From the NCBI GenBank assembly GCA_023265625.1, contig JAHFST010000004.1, positions 1 to 64,000 of the forward strand: 64,000 nt of DNA. The letters run 5' to 3'. This document shows positions 60,786 to 64,000 of this stretch, piece by piece; the first letter of the stretch is position 1; the number at the start of each line of letters is the position of its first letter. Origin of the DNA: Deltaproteobacteria bacterium (GTDB lineage: Bacteria; UBA10199; JACPAL01; JAHFST01). The notes under the pieces are model-generated. The model did no database searches and was not told where the DNA came from. It saw only the letters and a program-made list of their open reading frames with translations. The position numbers were made by a program, and so were the translations under genes.

Positions 60786-60813
60786 GCAACTCTTTCGTAA
60801 TTAATCCGAAACC
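60786..60813 (+). promoter_or_regulatory. Sigma-28-like promoter, 532-residue protein gene
   Basis: GCAA (60786-60789), 15-base spacer, TCCGAAACC (60805-60813). It begins three bases after the upstream stop codon. The ATG at 60820 lies six bases after the -10, so the mRNA would be leaderless. Confidence 0.5.
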
Positions 60814-60819
60814 AAATCC

Positions 60820-62418
60820 ATGTTTCTTGCAGAGATCGGAAATATGTTTGCCAGCCGCCTCGCCGCGGCCTTGCTCGAAAGGGGTGGGGAACTTCCCGGC
60901 TGGGGTCCGCTCCGGGAGAGGTTGGAAGGTGTCACCGTTCACCCTCCCACCCAAGAGGATTTGGCGACACTCCGCCGTTTGGCCATTCGACTCGACGGAG
61001 CCGATCTTCACCCCGAACTAAGCGCCGCAACACGCCTGATGCAACAGGCCTTTGACCGCCAAAATTTCACGCCTTCGGCCATCAACCAACCCAAGCCTGA
61101 GATGCGTATCCCCAGGAGCCAATGGTGGGGACTGAGTGATGAGACCTACCATGGCTATCATTTTTGGAGCCCCGCCCCACAAGGTACGGTCTTAGGACTT
61201 GGAAGTTTTCAAGTGTTCAACATCGTCAACGCCACCGCAACCCATCTGGTGCGCGTGGATTACGATTCCCGCCAGATGGCCCTCGGCCACCTAGTCGGAG
61301 GATTGCTACTCATTGCCGAAACACCGGAGGCTTTTATGGAGGGGGGACTCCGTCTCTGGGATCCCCACTTCCGGCAGACACTGTGGAAGCACATCGAAGC
61401 ACAGGAAACAGCCGGTCTTTTTCAACCCGGGGCGAGACGCTTGTTGGAGACGTTCATGACGCGTAAAGACGAAAACAACCTCCTCGATCTTTGGTACCCC
61501 TATGCCAAGATATTGAAATGGATGCAGGGGGGAAGGACCGATCGGCTCCGGGGCGGCTACGGTCCTTGGGAACACATGCTGATCGCAACCCAACCCTTCG
61601 TCTTGGCCAGCCTGGATTGGTTGTGCGATCCGTTGCAGTATAGCGTCGTGCGTAGCCTCCATCAGCGCGGGGCAGTTCGAAACATCTTGGCCAATCTTTT
61701 CTCCCCCGAAGAGGTGGCCGCATTGGGGGCCTGGATGGCTGCCGAAGGTCGCTCTATCTCCCAGTTTTACCTCTCAGATCCCCAGGATGTACCCACCCTG
61801 TCTCACGCTCCCGATTTGGCGGCTTGGCTGGGCAACCTACTCCAACACCTCCCTTACTCCGACGCAGCTCGGCTCCATTGGACCTCCTATCACGGAGAAT
61901 TGGTGGATGATGGTTCCGAGCGATACACCGACTCCCTTTCCGGATACGCCTACCTCGAGATGTCCGTTGTGCAGCTTCAAGGCTGGCTCTCCTCTTCCGG
62001 TCCCGAAGAAATTTTTACCCGCAGCCGATTACAACCCAACATCCTTGCCCGGGGCCGCTGGCTGGCCGATAAAATTTCCTTTGCCCCCTCCTTGCTATCT
62101 TCCGAACAAGTTGTCTGGGACATGCTGGAAGGAAGGGAGAGGTGGCGAGACACCGTGGCCACTTGGTTCCAAGGCCAGGGCCTCCCAACCGCCCTCTTCT
62201 GGTGCCGTGAAACGGAACGTCTCCTCCCCCCGGAAAAACGTCCCGGCTTCTATGAATTTTTGTCTGTCATCGAAGGTTCAGTAGGAGCGGCGTTGCTCGA
62301 GAGTTGCGGCCTCATGCCAGTCCATTACCGCGTCCAAGGAGGGATCGCCCCCCTCGATCCGGATTCATTTGAAACACGCATGAGAGAGCTCCAACATCGG
62401 CGAAAAAGTTTTATTTGA
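60820..62418 (+). CDS. Unknown 532-residue protein, sigma-28-like regulon member
   Basis: Soluble, no signal peptide. The segment TVLGLGSFQVFNIVNATATH, then LVRVDYDSRQMALGHLVGGLL (about 127-170), looks like a Rossmann-type strand-loop-strand ending in an acidic residue, reminiscent of SAM-dependent methyltransferase-like LIC_10091-type proteins, but this is uncertain. The rest is helical and rich in Trp and Leu. Lies downstream of the phospholipase-like gene in the same direction but has its own promoter box. Confidence 0.55.
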   Translation: MFLAEIGNMFASRLAAALLERGGELPGWGPLRERLEGVTVHPPTQEDLATLRRLAIRLDGADLHPELSAATRLMQQAFDRQNFTPSAINQPKPEMRIPRSQWWGLSDETYHGYHFWSPAPQGTVLGLGSFQVFNIVNATATHLVRVDYDSRQMALGHLVGGLLLIAETPEAFMEGGLRLWDPHFRQTLWKHIEAQETAGLFQPGARRLLETFMTRKDENNLLDLWYPYAKILKWMQGGRTDRLRGGYGPWEHMLIATQPFVLASLDWLCDPLQYSVVRSLHQRGAVRNILANLFSPEEVAALGAWMAAEGRSISQFYLSDPQDVPTLSHAPDLAAWLGNLLQHLPYSDAARLHWTSYHGELVDDGSERYTDSLSGYAYLEMSVVQLQGWLSSSGPEEIFTRSRLQPNILARGRWLADKISFAPSLLSSEQVVWDMLEGRERWRDTVATWFQGQGLPTALFWCRETERLLPPEKRPGFYEFLSVIEGSVGAALLESCGLMPVHYRVQGGIAPLDPDSFETRMRELQHRRKSFI

Positions 62419-62455
62419 TTGATCATCCAACTCACAAGAGTATGATGGCAATCTC

Positions 62456-62629
62456 ATGCCCCTTTCTTTAAAAGAAAAGCACGCGGATCAAGAATGGATC
62501 GAAAAGGGAGTCGACGTTTGGTTGATACGTGAGAATCTAAAGTTGACGTTTGAAGAACGCATTGCCCAACACGAAGATATGGTGCATCTCATCAATGAAT
62601 TAAACGAAATTGGTCTCCAAAAAAAATAG
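62456..62629 (+). CDS. Small antitoxin-like protein (orphan)
   Basis: 57 residues, mostly helical: WIEKGVDVWLIRENLKLTFE, then ERIAQHEDMVHLINELNEIG. The LIRENLKLTFEERI core is seen in small proteins found next to nucleotidyltransferase-type TA genes, but no partner follows here. TTGATC and TATGAT 16 bases apart form a possible promoter. Its stop lies 13 bases before the zinc-ribbon gene. Confidence 0.6.
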   Translation: MPLSLKEKHADQEWIEKGVDVWLIRENLKLTFEERIAQHEDMVHLINELNEIGLQKK

Positions 62630-62642
62630 AATAGCCCTTCTT

Positions 62643-63155
62643 ATGGAGAACCACCCTCCCACTCCGGAACGCGCCTACTGGAAAAAGTGCAATATCTGCA
62701 AAAAAGAGATCGGTTTCGGCGCCGTCTATCACGTCTGCTCGGTCAGCACCTGCCGTGGGGAGCGGCTGGGGTTGGTGTTTTGTTCGGTCGATTGCTGGGA
62801 CGGGCATTTGGGGGACGCCCGGCATCGGGATCCTTGGTCGGAGGAAAAACGCGCCCCCACTCAGGCAGAAACCTTGCCAGAGCACAAGACCAGCATTCCC
62901 AACCAGGAACCACAACGCCGCATCGTCACGCCCTCCCCCGTGTCACAAGCTTCCCCCAAAAAAACCGAAGTGGAAACCCTGGTCGTCGTCTCACGGGTGA
63001 AGGACTTGATCCACGAGCAATCGGGCTTCAACACCAGCCAATGTGCCATTGACGCCTTGACCAAGGCCGTCATGCGCGAGTGCCAAAACGCCATCGAAAA
63101 CGCCCAGGTCAGCGGCCGAAAAACGGTCATGGGGCGGGATTTCCGAAAATCTTAG
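62643..63155 (+). CDS. Zinc-ribbon protein with a C-terminal histone-fold-like domain
   Basis: 170 residues from ATG 62643. Residues 10-62 bind zinc: CNIC (16-19), C32, C37, C47, C51 and HLGDARHRD. A Pro/Ser/Thr linker (70-110) follows. Residues about 115-168 read as a histone fold (SRVKDLIHEQSGFNTSQCAI, then ENAQVSGRKTVMGRDF), where GRKTV-x3-D-F is the archaeal/bacterial histone signature. Proteins of this layout are widespread but uncharacterised; I infer a DNA-binding role. Cytoplasmic. Confidence 0.75.
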   Translation: MENHPPTPERAYWKKCNICKKEIGFGAVYHVCSVSTCRGERLGLVFCSVDCWDGHLGDARHRDPWSEEKRAPTQAETLPEHKTSIPNQEPQRRIVTPSPVSQASPKKTEVETLVVVSRVKDLIHEQSGFNTSQCAIDALTKAVMRECQNAIENAQVSGRKTVMGRDFRKS

Positions 63156-63200
63156 GATTTTTCAACGAAATTTTCCCCTGATTATCCCCATAATAAACAA

Positions 63201-63228
63201 GCAACGTTTTTTAATGAAAGCCGATAAT
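63201..63228 (+). promoter_or_regulatory. Sigma-28-like promoter, last gene of the window
   Basis: GCAA (63201-63204), 15-base spacer, GCCGATAAT (63220-63228), 15 bases before the ATG, with TGAGGA as ribosome site. Confidence 0.7.
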
Positions 63229-63243
63229 AAGAACTGAGGATTT

Positions 63244-64000
63244 ATGGTTACCCAGCCTATCGACTTTCAGCTGCATAAATCTCCCATCCAACCGGCGGAG
63301 GCTCATCTGCCTCGCTTGTATGTCACTGAGGGGTTGAGCCAAACCATTGGAGAGACCGCAAATGAGACTCTCGGAGAACAATGCCGCTTATTATCCCAAA
63401 TGGTCCAAATAGATCCATCCCACTCCCCATCCTCACAGTCTGCTATCCTCATGGGAAACCCATGGGAACTTCCGGAAATGGCAGCCATCCAAGGCTACCA
63501 CCCTCAGGGAGAAATCGACTACTTGTCTTCGATGTGCCACACAATTTTTTTAACTCTCGCACGGGGATGGCCTGTTCCCCTGCAAATCCTTGCTCTCTCT
63601 ACCGCCATCCACCGAGATACGTTGCCATGGATGACTATCCTATTACCCCAGGGTGCCCAATTAGTCTTGAACGGACAACATCCCATGGCCCTCACCCGAT
63701 CAACGCTACATAACAATATGTTCCACCATCCCGACAACATGCACCACCAAACACTTCCCAGGCCAAATGATATAAAGCCGCTCCAAAAAAATCATGCCTC
63801 CACCTTTTTTGATGGAAGTCTCTGGAACAATCCTGACGGGACAATGCCGGCTGGTGTCGCACTATTTGAGGCTTCTCACTACGCAAATTTCGCTCGGCTA
63901 CAAAAGTGGATGACGGACAACAAGGCCAAATCTGAAGGAAGCCGAGATGCGGCTTTTACCAGACATGTCGTCTTGGAAGCCGATGGTACTTGTAAAATCG
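63244..64000 (+). CDS. Unknown protein, sigma-28-like regulon member (partial, runs off the window)
   Basis: The frame is open from ATG 63244 to the end of the window, about 252 residues, with no stop. No signal peptide. N-terminus MVTQPIDFQLHKSPIQPAEA is polar; a hydrophobic patch follows (MCHTIFLTLARGWPVPLQIL, about 98-117) and a His-rich stretch (HNNMFHHPDNMHHQ). No family recognised. Strong sigma-28-like box and GAGGA site upstream support the start. Confidence 0.6.
   Translation, partial: MVTQPIDFQLHKSPIQPAEAHLPRLYVTEGLSQTIGETANETLGEQCRLLSQMVQIDPSHSPSSQSAILMGNPWELPEMAAIQGYHPQGEIDYLSSMCHTIFLTLARGWPVPLQILALSTAIHRDTLPWMTILLPQGAQLVLNGQHPMALTRSTLHNNMFHHPDNMHHQTLPRPNDIKPLQKNHASTFFDGSLWNNPDGTMPAGVALFEASHYANFARLQKWMTDNKAKSEGSRDAAFTRHVVLEADGTCKI

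Noticed and set aside
1-64000. CRISPR arrays, rRNA genes, insertion sequences with transposase, integrase genes
   Set aside because: I looked for regularly spaced repeats, rRNA segments and transposase or recombinase motifs and saw none.

Overview
The window looks like a chromosomal segment of a Gram-negative bacterium from a deltaproteobacteria-like lineage. The grounds are core genes of bacterial type (trmD, khpA, rpsP, dnaE, hflX, guaA, guaB, rpoZ, hisA, lipB, dsbD), two near-consensus sigma-54 promoters, a type III secretion export gate, and secreted proteins with signal peptides. I cannot fix the phylum from sequence alone. Coding density is high and no gene-free stretch exceeds about 300 bases.

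Layout. 1-8.7 kb: translation and cofactor housekeeping genes (rpsP-khpA-trmD, purU, rsmI, nadE, a CoA-transferase, an SCP2 protein) interrupted by three toxin-antitoxin (TA) modules. 8.8-18.8 kb: a surface-glycan locus with two GT89/AftB-like membrane glycosyltransferases, two other GT-C type membrane proteins, and a tightly overlapping UbiA-DprE1-DprE2 set, which together would make and use polyprenyl-phospho-D-arabinofuranose. 18.8-21.4 kb: a VapBC pair, an unusual PLP enzyme and two tiny membrane proteins. 21.4-26.7 kb: a sigma-54 driven operon that starts with sctV (type III export gate) and continues with five genes whose products look like secreted or translocator-type proteins. 26.7-38.6 kb: an NTT-like transporter fused to HEAT repeats, dsbD, a diadenylate cyclase, then lipB, a phosphoesterase, a CDP-alcohol transferase, hflX and dnaE. 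38.6-43.8 kb: an accessory island of four TA modules plus two orphan proteins, packed against the 3' end of guaA and carrying two extra copies of the guaA 3' end. 43.8-47.3 kb: guaA, guaB, rpoZ and tRNA-Thr. 47.4-64 kb: a PP2C-phosphatase fusion, an ABC exporter, BrnTA and PIN/RHH modules, hisA, and a run of long uncharacterised proteins.

The most striking pattern is regulatory. Ten scattered genes on both strands, nearly all of unknown function, share an upstream box of the form (G/A)CAA-N15/16-GCCGATAAT. This matches the FliA/sigma-D promoter class (TAAA-N15-GCCGATAA) with an altered -35. Members include an RNA polymerase alpha C-terminal domain fused to an unknown domain (39970-40923), the PP2C fusion, a transglutaminase-like protein, and several orphan proteins. 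Two other loci, sctV and a secreted zinc-phospholipase-like protein, have sigma-54 promoters. I infer a two-tier, flagellum-style cascade controlling a type III-like secretion system and a dispersed set of candidate substrates. That is a hypothesis; no substrate or sigma factor gene is visible here.

A second theme is gene-end remodelling by TA modules. Ten TA modules occur in 64 kb, and several sit against short duplicated fragments of a neighbouring gene (guaA 3' end, ABC-ATPase Walker A region) or dispersed repeats.
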